Below, piece by piece: positions 47,791 to 56,673 of a stretch of 64,000 nucleotides of DNA. A program made the position numbers and the translations under genes. Origin of the DNA: Enhygromyxa salina. GTDB taxonomy: Bacteria; Myxococcota_A; Polyangia; Nannocystales; Nannocystaceae. The notes beneath the pieces are model-generated. The model ran no database searches. It had not been told where the DNA came from and worked only from the letters and a program-made list of their open reading frames with translations. The stretch is taken from positions 1 through 64,000 of the forward strand of contig NZ_PVNL01000092.1 in the NCBI RefSeq assembly GCF_002994635.1, in the 5' to 3' direction. Numbering within the stretch: the first letter of the stretch is position 1; each line of letters opens with the position of its first letter.

Positions 47791-49491
47791 CTAGTCGAGC
47801 AGGTGGGTGGCGACTTCCCACCAGTTGGCGATCGGCGTGCGCAGCACGTTGGTGCCGCAGTGAACCTCGCCAAGCGCGACGTGGTAGGTGTTCCAGTCGT
47901 CGACGAAGATCGACTCGATCCCGTCGGGCATCGACGCGGCGAACGACGAGACGAGCGGGTCACTGGCCTGATCGTCGTTGTTGGCGCGCAAGAAGGGATC
48001 AGGGATGAACAGCTTGGTCGGCTCGCCCTCGACGTTGGCGACGATCAGGTTGGCCATGCCGGGGATCAGCGCGACCACGGCCCCGCCGCAGCCGTTGACT
48101 GGCTCGAAGATGCTCGGGACGCTGATGATGTCGCTGTCGTCGAGCGCGAACTCTTGCTTGAACTGGTTCCAGATCGGGTTGAGGTAGTCGTCGCGGACGT
48201 CGTCGTTGAGCGCGCGCAGGTTCGCGTCATCGACGATGTCCCCGACCGTGGCGAACCCGTGGTCCGCCGCGTAGCGGGGCAGCGCCGTGCTCGGATCCAT
48301 GCTCTCGAGCAGCGCGTAGCCAGCGTCGATGTCGCCGAGCAGCACCTTGAAGCCCTTCGCCGAGCTCGGGTCGGGCACGAACGAGGCGAACTCGTCGACG
48401 TGACCGACACACAGCCAGGTGGTGTCGATCTCGACCGGCGCCTGCACGGTCTGGGCGTGCAGGAAGTCCGCGAGCACGTCGTTGATGCCCCACTGCGGGG
48501 TCTTACCAAAGTAGATCCGGCCAAACGGATACTCGATGCCGTCGACCGTGATCGGCGGCGTGGCCTCTAGGTTGCCGAACGAGTCGAAGCTGGTCTCGGT
48601 CCCAGGCACCCCCCAGGTCTGCTTGAAGATGTTGGGCTGGACGATCTGGTTGGGGAACGAGTTGAGCCCGCGGTCGCGGATCGAGTCGATGATGATGTTG
48701 ATCCGGTTGGTGGGCGTGACCTGGGTCGCGAACTCGATCTCGTCCTGGATCCACACGTCGTAGCCGACGGTGTTGCCGGCGACTGGCGAGAACTTGTCGC
48801 CCAGCGCCGTCGCGTAGCTGTTGATCATGGCGCTGTTGGTGCCGACGTCGACCACCCACAGGTGCTCGGCCGGCTGCAGGTGATGGTTCATGATCAGCGG
48901 GGCCGAGCGGACCACGACCTCGTCGGTTGCGACGATCTCGCCGTCGGCGTCGAGGTGGTTGATCGTGAGCGTGTACCCGTGGTTGAAGCCGTCGAACTCG
49001 ACGCTGAAGTGCTCGTCCTCGCTGCCGGGCGTGAACACGTAGGTGGTGCGGACTTCGCTGACGTCGTGGCCGAGCACCGGGCTGTTGCCGTGCCAGAACC
49101 GCACGAACTCCGGCTGCTCGCCCGCCAGCACCAGCTCGACTTGATCCCCCTCGGCGAAGCCGGTGAAGGAGTCTGCGGGCATGACCCAGTCGACCACGTC
49201 GTCGTCGGTGTCGACGGGGACCTCGAGCCAGTCACGCTTGCCGCTGATGTCGTCGTCGTCCGAATTGCTGGCGCCCAGCACGTCGTCGAACTCCCAGGGG
49301 CCGAGCTCGCCGCCGGTCTCTTCGGTCCCCGTGTCGCCCGGATCGGTCTCGCCCGCCTCGCCCAGGTCGTCTTTTTCGTCGCCTTTGCAGCCGGTGAGCG
49401 ACAGGGGAACGATGACGCCGGCGAGCGAGAGCGCCGCGACGCACCTCGCTAGCGAAGCCCGCCTCAATCGCGCGCCAGTGGGGAGAGTCAT
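47791..49491 (-). CDS. Protein-arginine deiminase (animal-type PAD) lipoprotein
   Basis: ATG 49,491 gives 566 residues with signal peptide and lipobox LTGC (Cys35), then a Glu/Asp/Thr linker. The C-terminal ~370 residues match the PAD catalytic domain closely: DVWIQDEIEFA (Asp250), DSFGNLEATPPITV and EYPFGRI, LCVGHVDEFASFVPDPS (His364, Asp366), and YHVALGEVHCGTNVLR (Cys545). These correspond to the four catalytic residues Asp350, His471, Asp473 and Cys645 of human PAD4. Residues about 80-200 look like the central beta-sandwich domain; the N-terminal domain of vertebrate PADs is lacking. The activity is conversion of peptidyl-arginine to citrulline, normally Ca-dependent. The lipobox puts it outside the cytoplasm, where Ca is available. 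Confidence 0.92.
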   Translation of the reverse strand: MTLPTGARLRRASLARCVAALSLAGVIVPLSLTGCKGDEKDDLGEAGETDPGDTGTEETGGELGPWEFDDVLGASNSDDDDISGKRDWLEVPVDTDDDVVDWVMPADSFTGFAEGDQVELVLAGEQPEFVRFWHGNSPVLGHDVSEVRTTYVFTPGSEDEHFSVEFDGFNHGYTLTINHLDADGEIVATDEVVVRSAPLIMNHHLQPAEHLWVVDVGTNSAMINSYATALGDKFSPVAGNTVGYDVWIQDEIEFATQVTPTNRINIIIDSIRDRGLNSFPNQIVQPNIFKQTWGVPGTETSFDSFGNLEATPPITVDGIEYPFGRIYFGKTPQWGINDVLADFLHAQTVQAPVEIDTTWLCVGHVDEFASFVPDPSSAKGFKVLLGDIDAGYALLESMDPSTALPRYAADHGFATVGDIVDDANLRALNDDVRDDYLNPIWNQFKQEFALDDSDIISVPSIFEPVNGCGGAVVALIPGMANLIVANVEGEPTKLFIPDPFLRANNDDQASDPLVSSFAASMPDGIESIFVDDWNTYHVALGEVHCGTNVLRTPIANWWEVATHLLD

Positions 49492-49625
49492 GGGCCAGGT
49501 CGCTACACGCATCACCCGGATGGTAGCGATTCACCGCGGGACGACAAAGCATTAACGGGGTGACCGCCGCGGATCGCTCGTGTGGTCGCGCGCGCATGTG
49601 GGTGCGCGTCTGGAACCCCGTGTGG

Positions 49626-50975
49626 TCATGACGAGCCGTCGAGCTCCGCGGGACACAGCTGCGGCGCGGCCCCCAGCGCGTACCTTCGAGCTGGCGCGGA
49701 CGACTGGTTTGTCGCTGCACGCAGCTCGACCTCACCGGTCTTGGGTAGCCACTCGATCTCGAGCCCAGTCGAGCTGAGGTCCGCGGCCTCACCACCGATC
49801 GTTGCAATGCTGGCCGTCGAGGCCCGATTGAGCCCGATCAGCCAGCGCGGGCTCCCACTTTGCAACATCAAGACGCCGAGTCGATCGACCGACCAGCTGA
49901 GCTCGACCTCAGCGCCAGGATCGATCGCGCGACCCTGGACGGACCACTCGATCACCAGCTCGGGGAGGCCACCTGGGGCCAGCTGCTCGGTCCGCAGCTG
50001 CAGCTTGGCCAGCGCTTCGTCGGCGTAGCTGGCCCCAGGGTGATCGACCCAGGTCAGCTCGCCGCTGTACCAGACGCCGTCGAGCACCGCGTTGAGCACG
50101 AAGATCTCCCTGGCCCCGCCGAGGCCAGGCTCGAGATACGAGAACACCGAGATCTCGACTCCGCCGTCGAGCTCGAGGTCGTCGACCGTGGCGGCGCCGG
50201 ACTCACGCGCGCGCGGGCCAGCGACCGCGCGCGTGGTCTCGTACGCGCAGGCCGAAGCGGCTCGCCCGGGCTCGCGCGTGCGCAAGTACGCGGGGCACAG
50301 CTGCGCGGGCGCGGGCCCGTGGCGGGTCCACCCGCACGCGGTGTGGCTGATGACCTCCGTTCCGCCCGTCAGCGCGACCAGTCGGGCGGCGACGGACTCG
50401 TCGGGGCGGATCGCCAAGCTGTCGGTGTAGCGCTCGCTGGCGACCGGCACGTCGGCGCGGGCCTCCGCGACCCGGCCCAGCTCGTAGAGCACCGCGGCGC
50501 GGGTGTCGGGATCCCGGGCGTGGTGCAGCGCCCGATCGAGCACGTGCTCGGCCTCTGCGAGCTGATGCGCGTCGAAGTGAGCCCAACCGAGGGCGCGCAA
50601 GATCGTGGCGTCGGTCGGACTGATCGCGGCGGCCGCCTGTAATTGCCCGATGCCCGTCGCGAGATCGATCGCTTCAATTGCGGCGCGGCCGGCGTTGAGG
50701 TGGGTCTCCACAGCTGCGTGCGCGCGCGCGAGTTGATCGTCGCTCAGCGGCTCGAAGCTGTTGGGTGCCAGGGCCTCGGCGACCGGGGAGGGCGCGGGGG
50801 CGGAGCTGTCCAGTGCCTGACTCTCCGACACCGCTGCCGCACGATCGGCCGGCGCCGCTTGCTCGCGCTCGGGCACGGTCGACCCACCACACCCAGCTCC
50901 TGACGCCGCGCAGGTGGTGAGCGAGACCACGACGGCAGCCCGGACAGTCGACGCGCGCACGCGCCATGGTGGCAT
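49626..50975 (-). CDS. TPR-containing lipoprotein
   Basis: The 449-residue protein begins MPPWRVRASTVRAAVVVSLT, with lipobox GAGC (Cys29). An Ala/Pro-rich linker leads to three TPR-like helical pairs (about 95-200: AIDLATGIGQLQAAAAISPT, ILRALGWAHFDAHQLAEAEH, AVLYELGRVAEARADVPVAS), followed by a beta-rich C-terminal domain of ~240 residues with a few Cys and no recognised family. It is predicted to be an envelope scaffold protein. It is divergent from a methyltransferase; its start region overlaps the extended 5' option of that gene. Confidence 0.82.
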   Translation of the reverse strand: MPPWRVRASTVRAAVVVSLTTCAASGAGCGGSTVPEREQAAPADRAAAVSESQALDSSAPAPSPVAEALAPNSFEPLSDDQLARAHAAVETHLNAGRAAIEAIDLATGIGQLQAAAAISPTDATILRALGWAHFDAHQLAEAEHVLDRALHHARDPDTRAAVLYELGRVAEARADVPVASERYTDSLAIRPDESVAARLVALTGGTEVISHTACGWTRHGPAPAQLCPAYLRTREPGRAASACAYETTRAVAGPRARESGAATVDDLELDGGVEISVFSYLEPGLGGAREIFVLNAVLDGVWYSGELTWVDHPGASYADEALAKLQLRTEQLAPGGLPELVIEWSVQGRAIDPGAEVELSWSVDRLGVLMLQSGSPRWLIGLNRASTASIATIGGEAADLSSTGLEIEWLPKTGEVELRAATNQSSAPARRYALGAAPQLCPAELDGSS

Positions 50976-51013
50976 GGCTTGACAGCCACCGCACCAGCCA
51001 AGACAAGCGAGCC

Positions 51014-51715
51014 ATGGACCCCCGCGTTCCGCCGCTCATGCCAGTCGTCCCCGTGCGCGAGGGCTATGACCAATGGGCCCCACATTACGACGAATACGAC
51101 AACGCGGTCATCGCCCTCGAGCAGCCGATCTCGACCCGCTTGATCGGCGAGGTCGCGGGTGCCCGGGTGCTCGACGTCGGCTGCGGAACGGGACGCCACG
51201 CGCTGCGCATGGTCGAGCAGGGCGCCGAGGTGACCGGCGTCGACTTCTCGACCGGGATGCTCGATGTGCTGCGCGCCAAGCTGCGTCACCCAGAGGCCCT
51301 GACGCTGATCGAGCACGACATCAGCGGCGGGCTGCCCACGCCGGATCAGGGCTTCGACCTGGTCTTGTGCTGCCTGGTGCTCGAGCACCTGCCGCGGCTC
51401 GACCTGATGCTCGCCGAGCTCGCGCGGGTGTGCCGGCCCGGCGGTCGCGTGGTGATCGCCGACTTTCACCCGGAGATGTTTCGGCGGGGGCTGCACGCAC
51501 GATTTCGTCCGGGCGCGAACGCGGAGAAGCTGCAGATCCAGGGCATCGATCACACGATCTCGGACTACGTCATGGCCACGCTCGGCGCGGGCCTGACGAT
51601 CGTCGAGATCGCCGAGCACCTGATGGACGCCGACACGGCCGCTCGCTCGCCGAGCGCGAGCAAGTACATCGGCGAGCCGATGCTGCTCACCCTGGCTTGT
51701 CGTCGAACCAGCTAA
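51014..51715 (+). CDS. Class I SAM-dependent methyltransferase
   Basis: ATG 51,014 (MDPRVPPLMP) was preferred to an upstream start at 50,966, which overlaps the divergent lipoprotein start. The 233-residue protein has the methyltransferase-11/25 layout: YDQWAPHYDEYDNAV, motif I VLDVGCGTGRHALRMVEQGA, VTGVDFSTGML, DLVLCCLVLEHL and a post-motif PGGRVVIADFHPEM. It resembles small-molecule (quinone-, lipid- or metabolite-type) methyltransferases; the substrate is not predictable. Its last 29 bp overlap the convergent acyl-CoA synthetase gene. Confidence 0.88.
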   Translation: MDPRVPPLMPVVPVREGYDQWAPHYDEYDNAVIALEQPISTRLIGEVAGARVLDVGCGTGRHALRMVEQGAEVTGVDFSTGMLDVLRAKLRHPEALTLIEHDISGGLPTPDQGFDLVLCCLVLEHLPRLDLMLAELARVCRPGGRVVIADFHPEMFRRGLHARFRPGANAEKLQIQGIDHTISDYVMATLGAGLTIVEIAEHLMDADTAARSPSASKYIGEPMLLTLACRRTS

Positions 51716-53315
51716 CTAGCTCGTCACGCAGCTGACGCTTGAGGAACTTGCCCGTGGCCCCGCGCGGGATCTCCTCGCGGACCACGTAGCCGTCGGGGAG
51801 CCACCACTTCTCGAAGCGCTCGGCCAGGTAGGCCGTGAGCGCGGCCTCGTCGAGCTGCTTGCCAGGCTTGGCCACGACCACCGCGATCGGTCGCTCGGTC
51901 CACTTGGGGTGGGGGACGGCCACGACCGCAGCCTCGGCGACGTCGGCGTGGCCCATCAGCGCGTTCTCCAGCGCGACGGAGCTTATCCACTCGCCGCCCG
52001 ACTTGACGAGATCCTTGGTGCGATCCGTGATCTGCATGTAGCCGTCGGCGTCGATCGTCACCACGTCACCGGTGCGAAACCACCCGTCTTCGGTCCACTT
52101 GTCCGCTGCCTCGACGCCCCCGTGGTATCCCGCCGCGACCCACGGTCCGCGGACCTGCAGCTCGCCGATCTTCTCGCCGTCCCACGCGACCTCGCGGCCC
52201 TGGTCGTCGACGACGCGCATCTCGACGAACGGCGGCGCGATCCCTTGCTTGGCCCGGATCTTCAGCTGTTCGGCCGCGGGCAGCTGTGCGTGCTTGGGCT
52301 GCAAGCGCGCGACCGAGCCGAGCGGCGTGGTCTCGGTCATGCCCCACGCGTGGATCACCTGCATGCCCAGCTCGTCCATCGCCGCGATCATGGACTCGGG
52401 CGCAGCGGAGCCGCCCACGACCATGCGCAGGTTGGGCTGCAGCTGCCACTTTCCGGGGTCCTGCGCGACGAGCTTCATGATCCCCATCCAGATCGTCGGG
52501 ACCCCCGCGCTCACGTTGACGCGCTCCTTGGCCCACAGATCCAGCAGCGCGTCGGGTTGAAGATGCGGGCCCGGGTGGACCTGCTTGGCGCCGACCATGG
52601 TCGCCGTGAACGGCAAGCCCCACGCGTTGACGTGAAACATGGGCACGACCGGACACAAGCTGTCGCGCACCGACAGATCGAGCGAGTCGGGCAGCGCCGA
52701 GGCCAAGCTGTGCAGGACCGTCGCGCGGTGGCTGTAGACGACGCCCTTGGGCCGACCGGTGGTGCCGGACGTGTAGCACATGCCGATCGGATCGTTCTCG
52801 TTGGCTGGCGGCGGCGTCCAGTCTGCCGGGGCGCCCGCGCCGATCAGGCCCTCGTATTCGTGCAGACCCTCGGGGACCAGCTGGTCGGTCCAGCGGACCA
52901 CGAAGATCCGCTCGAACGGGGGCCGGCCGCCAAACTTGGCGAGCAGCGGCAGCAGCACGTCGTCGATCACCAGGTAGCGATCGCCGGCGTCGGACACGAT
53001 GTGGGCCAGGTCTTCCGGGGACAATCGCAGGTTGAGCGTGTGGTACACGCCGCCCGCCATGGGTACGCCGAAGTACACCTCCATGTGGGCGTGGTGGTTC
53101 CACATCAAGGTTGCGACGCGGTCGCCTGGTTGCAGGCCGGCGGTGAGCAGGCCGTGGGCGAGCGCGCGCGAGCGGGCGTGCAGATCGGCGTAGGTGTGGC
53201 GGATCAGCGAGCGGTCCGGGGCCTGGCTGACGATCTCGACCTCACCAAACAGCTTGGCCGCGCGCGCGATCAAGTGGTTGGTCGTCAGCGGGTAGTTCAT
53301 CATCGTGGCGTGCAT
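51687..53315 (-). CDS. Acyl-CoA synthetase (AMP-forming), FadD/AlkK-like
   Basis: ATG 53,315 gives 542 residues, the family length. Motifs: CYTSGTTGRPKGVVYSHRA, PMFHVNAWGLPF, IHAWGMTETTPLG, GWFRTGDVVTIDADGYMQI, DRTKDLVKSGGEWISSVALE and the C-terminal PRGATGKFLKRQLR with the adenylation Lys. The WGMTET and VKSGGEWISS forms are typical of medium- to long-chain fatty acyl-CoA ligases used in beta-oxidation. It differs clearly from the enzyme at 43,807-45,483. No beta-oxidation genes are adjacent. Confidence 0.93.
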   Translation of the reverse strand: MHATMMNYPLTTNHLIARAAKLFGEVEIVSQAPDRSLIRHTYADLHARSRALAHGLLTAGLQPGDRVATLMWNHHAHMEVYFGVPMAGGVYHTLNLRLSPEDLAHIVSDAGDRYLVIDDVLLPLLAKFGGRPPFERIFVVRWTDQLVPEGLHEYEGLIGAGAPADWTPPPANENDPIGMCYTSGTTGRPKGVVYSHRATVLHSLASALPDSLDLSVRDSLCPVVPMFHVNAWGLPFTATMVGAKQVHPGPHLQPDALLDLWAKERVNVSAGVPTIWMGIMKLVAQDPGKWQLQPNLRMVVGGSAAPESMIAAMDELGMQVIHAWGMTETTPLGSVARLQPKHAQLPAAEQLKIRAKQGIAPPFVEMRVVDDQGREVAWDGEKIGELQVRGPWVAAGYHGGVEAADKWTEDGWFRTGDVVTIDADGYMQITDRTKDLVKSGGEWISSVALENALMGHADVAEAAVVAVPHPKWTERPIAVVVAKPGKQLDEAALTAYLAERFEKWWLPDGYVVREEIPRGATGKFLKRQLRDELVSWFDDKPG

Positions 53316-53349
53316 GTGGGCTCCGGGACGGACATGATGCCACGGGCGC

Positions 53350-54369
53350 TCACGGTTCCGGGACGACGCAGACGCCGACGTCCTGGTATTGCTGCGGCGC
53401 CATCCCTTCCTCGAAGAACTCGCTGCACTCGGTCCCCGGCTGCGCGCACTCCGGCTCACTGAGACTGCAAAAGGCGCCGCAGCAGGCGACGCTCTCGCAG
53501 TCGGGGATCGCCTCGCCGCTCACGCAGATCAAGCCGGGACTGCAGGTGCCCATCGTGTCGCAGGGCTGACCGAGCGCGTTGTCTTGCATGGTCAGCAAGC
53601 AATTGTACTCCGCGTTGGCCCAGTAGCAGCCGTACCCGTCCGGGCACGCTTGCATGAGCGGATCGCAGGTCTCGAGGCACAGGGCGATCGAGCCCCCGTT
53701 GGCGATGACGCAGGAGGTGTCGAGCGGGCAGCTCGGAGCGTCGGACGTGCCCTGACAAAAGTCCGTGCACACGCCGGTGTTGTCCTCCATCACGTCCCAA
53801 CAAAACGAGTCGACGCCGCAGTCGTCGGTCCCCTCGAGGATGCCGCCCGACACACATGGCTCGCCAGCTTGGCCGTTCCCCGTGACCGGCACGCAGTGGT
53901 TGTCGTCCCACATGCCGCCGTTGCTCGCGTACGGGACACACTTCTCGCCCTCCGGGCAGTCCTGTTGAAAGGTATCGCAGTCGGAGACCGAAGCGAGGTC
54001 GTTGTCGGCGCCAGCATAGAAGCTGAGGCTCGTGTCGAAGGTGTCGCTCGCCGAGTCGGAGGTGTCGCCAGCGGTCGAGCTGGTCGAGTCGGTGTCGCTG
54101 GAGTCGGTCGTCGTGGTGGTGCCGTCGTCGGAGCTGCCGCTGGTGGTGTCGTCGGAGCTACCGTCGGCGCGGTTGTCCTTGGCGCAGGCGTTGGCGCCCA
54201 GCATCGTCGCGGCCGCCAGCACGAACGCACCCACGCTCGAGCGCAGGGACCCCAACCCGGATGCCATCGCTGCGTCCTCCGAGCCGACGGCGCGCTGCTC
54301 GGTGGCGCAAAACGGACAGACGCGGTCGGCCTCGTGCAGGTGACGCTTACATCCAGAGCAGGGGAACAT
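53350..54369 (-). CDS. Cys-rich surface protein with N-terminal zinc ribbon
   Basis: ATG 54,369 gives 339 residues. It starts with a cytoplasmic-looking zinc ribbon (PCSGCKRHLHEADRVCPFC), then a hydrophobic anchor (SVGAFVLAAATMLGANACAK) that may act as signal-anchor or lipobox, a Ser/Asp/Thr linker (SSDDTTSGSSDDGTTTTTDS), and a Cys-rich domain homologous to that of the 16,194-17,069 lipoprotein (DCDTFQQDCPEGEKCVPY, CLETCDPLMQACPDGYGCYW, ESVACCGAFC). Zinc ribbon plus anchor plus surface domain would place sensing or regulatory Cys inside and the display module outside. Function is unknown. Confidence 0.83.
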   Translation of the reverse strand: MFPCSGCKRHLHEADRVCPFCATEQRAVGSEDAAMASGLGSLRSSVGAFVLAAATMLGANACAKDNRADGSSDDTTSGSSDDGTTTTTDSSDTDSTSSTAGDTSDSASDTFDTSLSFYAGADNDLASVSDCDTFQQDCPEGEKCVPYASNGGMWDDNHCVPVTGNGQAGEPCVSGGILEGTDDCGVDSFCWDVMEDNTGVCTDFCQGTSDAPSCPLDTSCVIANGGSIALCLETCDPLMQACPDGYGCYWANAEYNCLLTMQDNALGQPCDTMGTCSPGLICVSGEAIPDCESVACCGAFCSLSEPECAQPGTECSEFFEEGMAPQQYQDVGVCVVPEP

Positions 54370-54450
54370 AATCTTATAAAACAACAAAACTATCGGAAAT
54401 TCAAGCCGAAGACTAACTTTAATATGCTCGGGACCTGCTATGGTCGGCCA
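54370..54450. promoter_or_regulatory. AT-rich divergent promoter region
   Basis: This ~80-bp spacer between two divergent genes is strikingly AT-rich for the window (runs such as TCTTATAAAACAACAAAAC and AACTTTAATATG). Elements like TATAAA and TTTAAT are plausible minus-10-type sequences for both directions. Exact promoters cannot be assigned by eye. Confidence 0.5.
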
Positions 54451-54942
54451 ATGCGCACCCGTGCTCTCGTGTTGGCTTGTGCGTGTCTCGGCCTCGCTTG
54501 CTCGAGCACGGAGGCGACGCCTGCGGGGCTGCTCGCCGAGGTCGACCTGCGCGGCCACCTGCCCGAGGGCGCGCCGCCAGTGCCGAGCGAGCTCGACGAG
54601 CACGCGGCCAGCTTCGAGGTCTGCTTCGTCGACGATGCACCCTTCGATCCCGTTGGGCTTCAGATCGTCTGGCACAGCTACCCCGGCGAGGGTGGGGACG
54701 CGTACATCGTCGACTACGCCGTGTCGCTGACCGAGCCCTCGAAGGGGGCCGTGGTCACGGTTGTGGTGCCGGACGAGCCGGGGTCGGAGATCGGCAGCAT
54801 CAACCTCACCCCGGGGGCGCCGTGGATGGAGGTGGCGTTGGTCGTGGTCCGGTGCGAGCGCGAGGTGCTCGTGTTCCCGCGCAAGTACAAGCAATCCCTG
54901 CTCGACCAGGTGCAGATCGTGGCCGACGGTACGGTTCGCTAG
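54451..54942 (+). CDS. Small predicted lipoprotein
   Basis: ATG 54,451 gives MRTRALVLACACLGLACSST with lipobox GLAC (Cys17). The 163-residue product is mainly beta (VVTVVVPDEPGSEIGSINLT, WMEVALVVVRCEREVLVFP) with two further Cys (FEVCFVDD, VVRCERE) that may pair. No family was recognised. It is divergent from the zinc-ribbon protein and 53 bp upstream of the DUF4136 lipoprotein, on the same strand. Confidence 0.78.
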   Translation: MRTRALVLACACLGLACSSTEATPAGLLAEVDLRGHLPEGAPPVPSELDEHAASFEVCFVDDAPFDPVGLQIVWHSYPGEGGDAYIVDYAVSLTEPSKGAVVTVVVPDEPGSEIGSINLTPGAPWMEVALVVVRCEREVLVFPRKYKQSLLDQVQIVADGTVR

Positions 54943-54995
54943 CGTTGGCAAGCCGGCGTGACAGGTCGACGGCGTCGGGGCTATGCTCCCGAACC

Positions 54996-55538
54996 ATGCC
55001 TCGACTGTCTGCCCGCATCCGCACGCTCGCGCTCGCGCTGGTCCTCACGGCGCCTCTGGCCGCGTGCGCCCAGCAGCTGACCGCCGAGACCGAGCACGTC
55101 AAAGGCACCGACTTCTCGCAGTACCAGACCTATCGCTGGATCACCGATGACCTGGTGCTGATCCAGTCGGGCACGGGCAACGAGAACATCCGCAATGTCG
55201 AGAACGAGAAGCGGATCCGCGCCGCGGTCGAGCGCGAGCTCGAGGCCAAGGGGCTGAAGAAGGCGACCGGTGACGAGGCTCAGCTGGTGTTCGCGTTCAC
55301 GGTCGGGACCAAGGTCCGCTACCAGATCCAAGGCGGCGTGACTGGCCTCGACCTCGTCGCGGGTGAGGCCGCTAGCGTCACCCGCGGGACCTTGAGCCTG
55401 TACGCGTTCGACCCGGCCAGCAACGTGCAGGTCTGGTCCGGGTGGACCACCAAGGACCTCGAGCCGGGCGAGGATCCAGACGCGGTGATCAACGCGGCCG
55501 TGTCGGTGGTGATGAACGAGTTTCCGCCGAAGTCGTAG
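54996..55538 (+). CDS. DUF4136-type lipoprotein
   Basis: ATG 54,996 gives MPRLSARIRTLALALVLTAP and lipobox LAAC (Cys24). The 180-residue sequence has the DUF4136 layout: a DFSQYQTYRWITDDLVLIQS strand near the start, helix with RIRAAVERELEAKGL, a central VFAFTVGTKV strand, GTLSLYAFDPASNVQVWSGW, and a C-terminal helix INAAVSVVMNEFPP. Proteins of this family are small outer-membrane lipoproteins of unknown function common in Gram-negative bacteria. Confidence 0.85.
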   Translation: MPRLSARIRTLALALVLTAPLAACAQQLTAETEHVKGTDFSQYQTYRWITDDLVLIQSGTGNENIRNVENEKRIRAAVERELEAKGLKKATGDEAQLVFAFTVGTKVRYQIQGGVTGLDLVAGEAASVTRGTLSLYAFDPASNVQVWSGWTTKDLEPGEDPDAVINAAVSVVMNEFPPKS

Positions 55539-55635
55539 ACGCGTAGACGCGCCGACTGGTGTCCAGCGGCGCGTCAGGAGTGGGCGTCAAGGAGCGTCGG
55601 TGACGGACGCTCGCCCAACCGGAGAGGCGCGAGCC

Positions 55636-56673
55636 TCAGCTGCCGAGGGCCTTGTCGAGCTCGGCGGCGACCGCCGCGGCGTCGGTCGCGTTGCCGACCC
55701 GCGTGCCGTTGATGAACATGGTCGGCGTACCCTCCACGAACACCTCCTGGCCGAGCGCGAGCTCGTCGTCGACGGCCTGCTTGTAGGTGCCGTCATCGAG
55801 CGCAGCCTTGAAGGCCTTCATGTCCAGGCCGATCTCCTCTGCGTACTTCTCGAGGTCCTCGCGGCCGAGCGCCTTTTGATTGGCGAACAGCTTGTCGTGG
55901 AACTCCCAGAACTTGCCCTGCGCGTGGGCGGCCAGCGAAGCCTGGGCCGCGAGGTGAGCCTGCTGGTGGAAGCTGAGCGGGAACTGCCGGAACACGAAGC
56001 GCACGCGATCGCCGTGCGACTTCTTGAGCTCGGTGAAGGCGGTCGCCGCCGCGCTGCAGTACGGGCATTGAAAGTCGGAGAACTCGACGATCGTGACCTT
56101 CGCGTCCGCGGGCCCGTAGCTCGGGACCTCGCCCGCGGCGATCTTCGCGATGGCCTCGGCCGGGAGCGGCTTGTTCTTGGCCTCCATGCGCTGCAGATCG
56201 GCGAGGACCTTGTCGTACTCCCCCGTCATCTGGTCGCACTGCTCGGCCGGCATGTTCGGCGCCTGGTCCTTGACCATCTTGCAGGTCTGCGTGTCGACCC
56301 CGAGATCCTTGCACAGCCGATCGGTCAGCTCCGCGCAGGCCTTGCCAGCGTCGGCCAGCTTCTGCGTGGTGTAGGCGAAGTCGGCGAGCCCAGCCGCGCA
56401 GGCCTTGGGCGAGAGCAGGGTCGTCGCCTTGGTCACCGACGCGCAGGTCGGATTCTGGGCGCCCACTGCATCGCAGACCTGCTTGGCAAAGGTCGCGCAC
56501 GAGTCGGTGGCCCCGGCGCCCTCGGCGGGTGCACCCTCGGCGGGCGCACCCTCGGCCGCGACGCCAGCTTCCTGAGCGCCTGCCTTCGTCGACCCGGCGG
56601 GCGGGGGCGCATCGCAAGCGAGGAGCGGGAGCCCAACGAGGGCGAACAGCATCGAGAAAGCGTTGACTTTCAT
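55636..56673 (-). CDS. DsbA-family thioredoxin-like lipoprotein
   Basis: ATG 56,673 gives 345 residues: signal MKVNAFSMLFALVGLPLLAC with lipobox Cys20, an Ala/Glu/Gly linker (EGAPAEGAPAEGA), a Cys-containing helical domain (about 57-150) and a DsbA/DsbG-type thioredoxin domain from about 185. The active site is FSDFQCPYC (Cys203/Cys206), the cis-Pro loop is GTPTMFINGTRV, and FRQFPLSFHQQAHLAA is the family helix. CPYC is a common dithiol motif in this family and suits disulfide exchange in the periplasm, relevant to the many Cys-rich surface lipoproteins encoded nearby. The extra N-terminal Cys-rich domain is unusual. Confidence 0.9.
   Translation of the reverse strand: MKVNAFSMLFALVGLPLLACDAPPPAGSTKAGAQEAGVAAEGAPAEGAPAEGAGATDSCATFAKQVCDAVGAQNPTCASVTKATTLLSPKACAAGLADFAYTTQKLADAGKACAELTDRLCKDLGVDTQTCKMVKDQAPNMPAEQCDQMTGEYDKVLADLQRMEAKNKPLPAEAIAKIAAGEVPSYGPADAKVTIVEFSDFQCPYCSAAATAFTELKKSHGDRVRFVFRQFPLSFHQQAHLAAQASLAAHAQGKFWEFHDKLFANQKALGREDLEKYAEEIGLDMKAFKAALDDGTYKQAVDDELALGQEVFVEGTPTMFINGTRVGNATDAAAVAAELDKALGS

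Noticed and set aside
51909..53462. Long plus-strand open frame opposite the acyl-CoA synthetase
   Set aside because: The minus strand encodes a full set of adenylation motifs; the plus frame is low-complexity His/Val/Arg-rich antisense.
53389..54942. Long plus-strand open frame (517 codons) opposite the zinc-ribbon Cys-rich gene
   Set aside because: It is an antisense shadow produced by GC-rich codon bias; its composition is Arg/Val/Ala-rich without motifs, while the minus strand shows a coherent Cys-rich domain. Only its last 164 codons (from 54,451) are a real gene.
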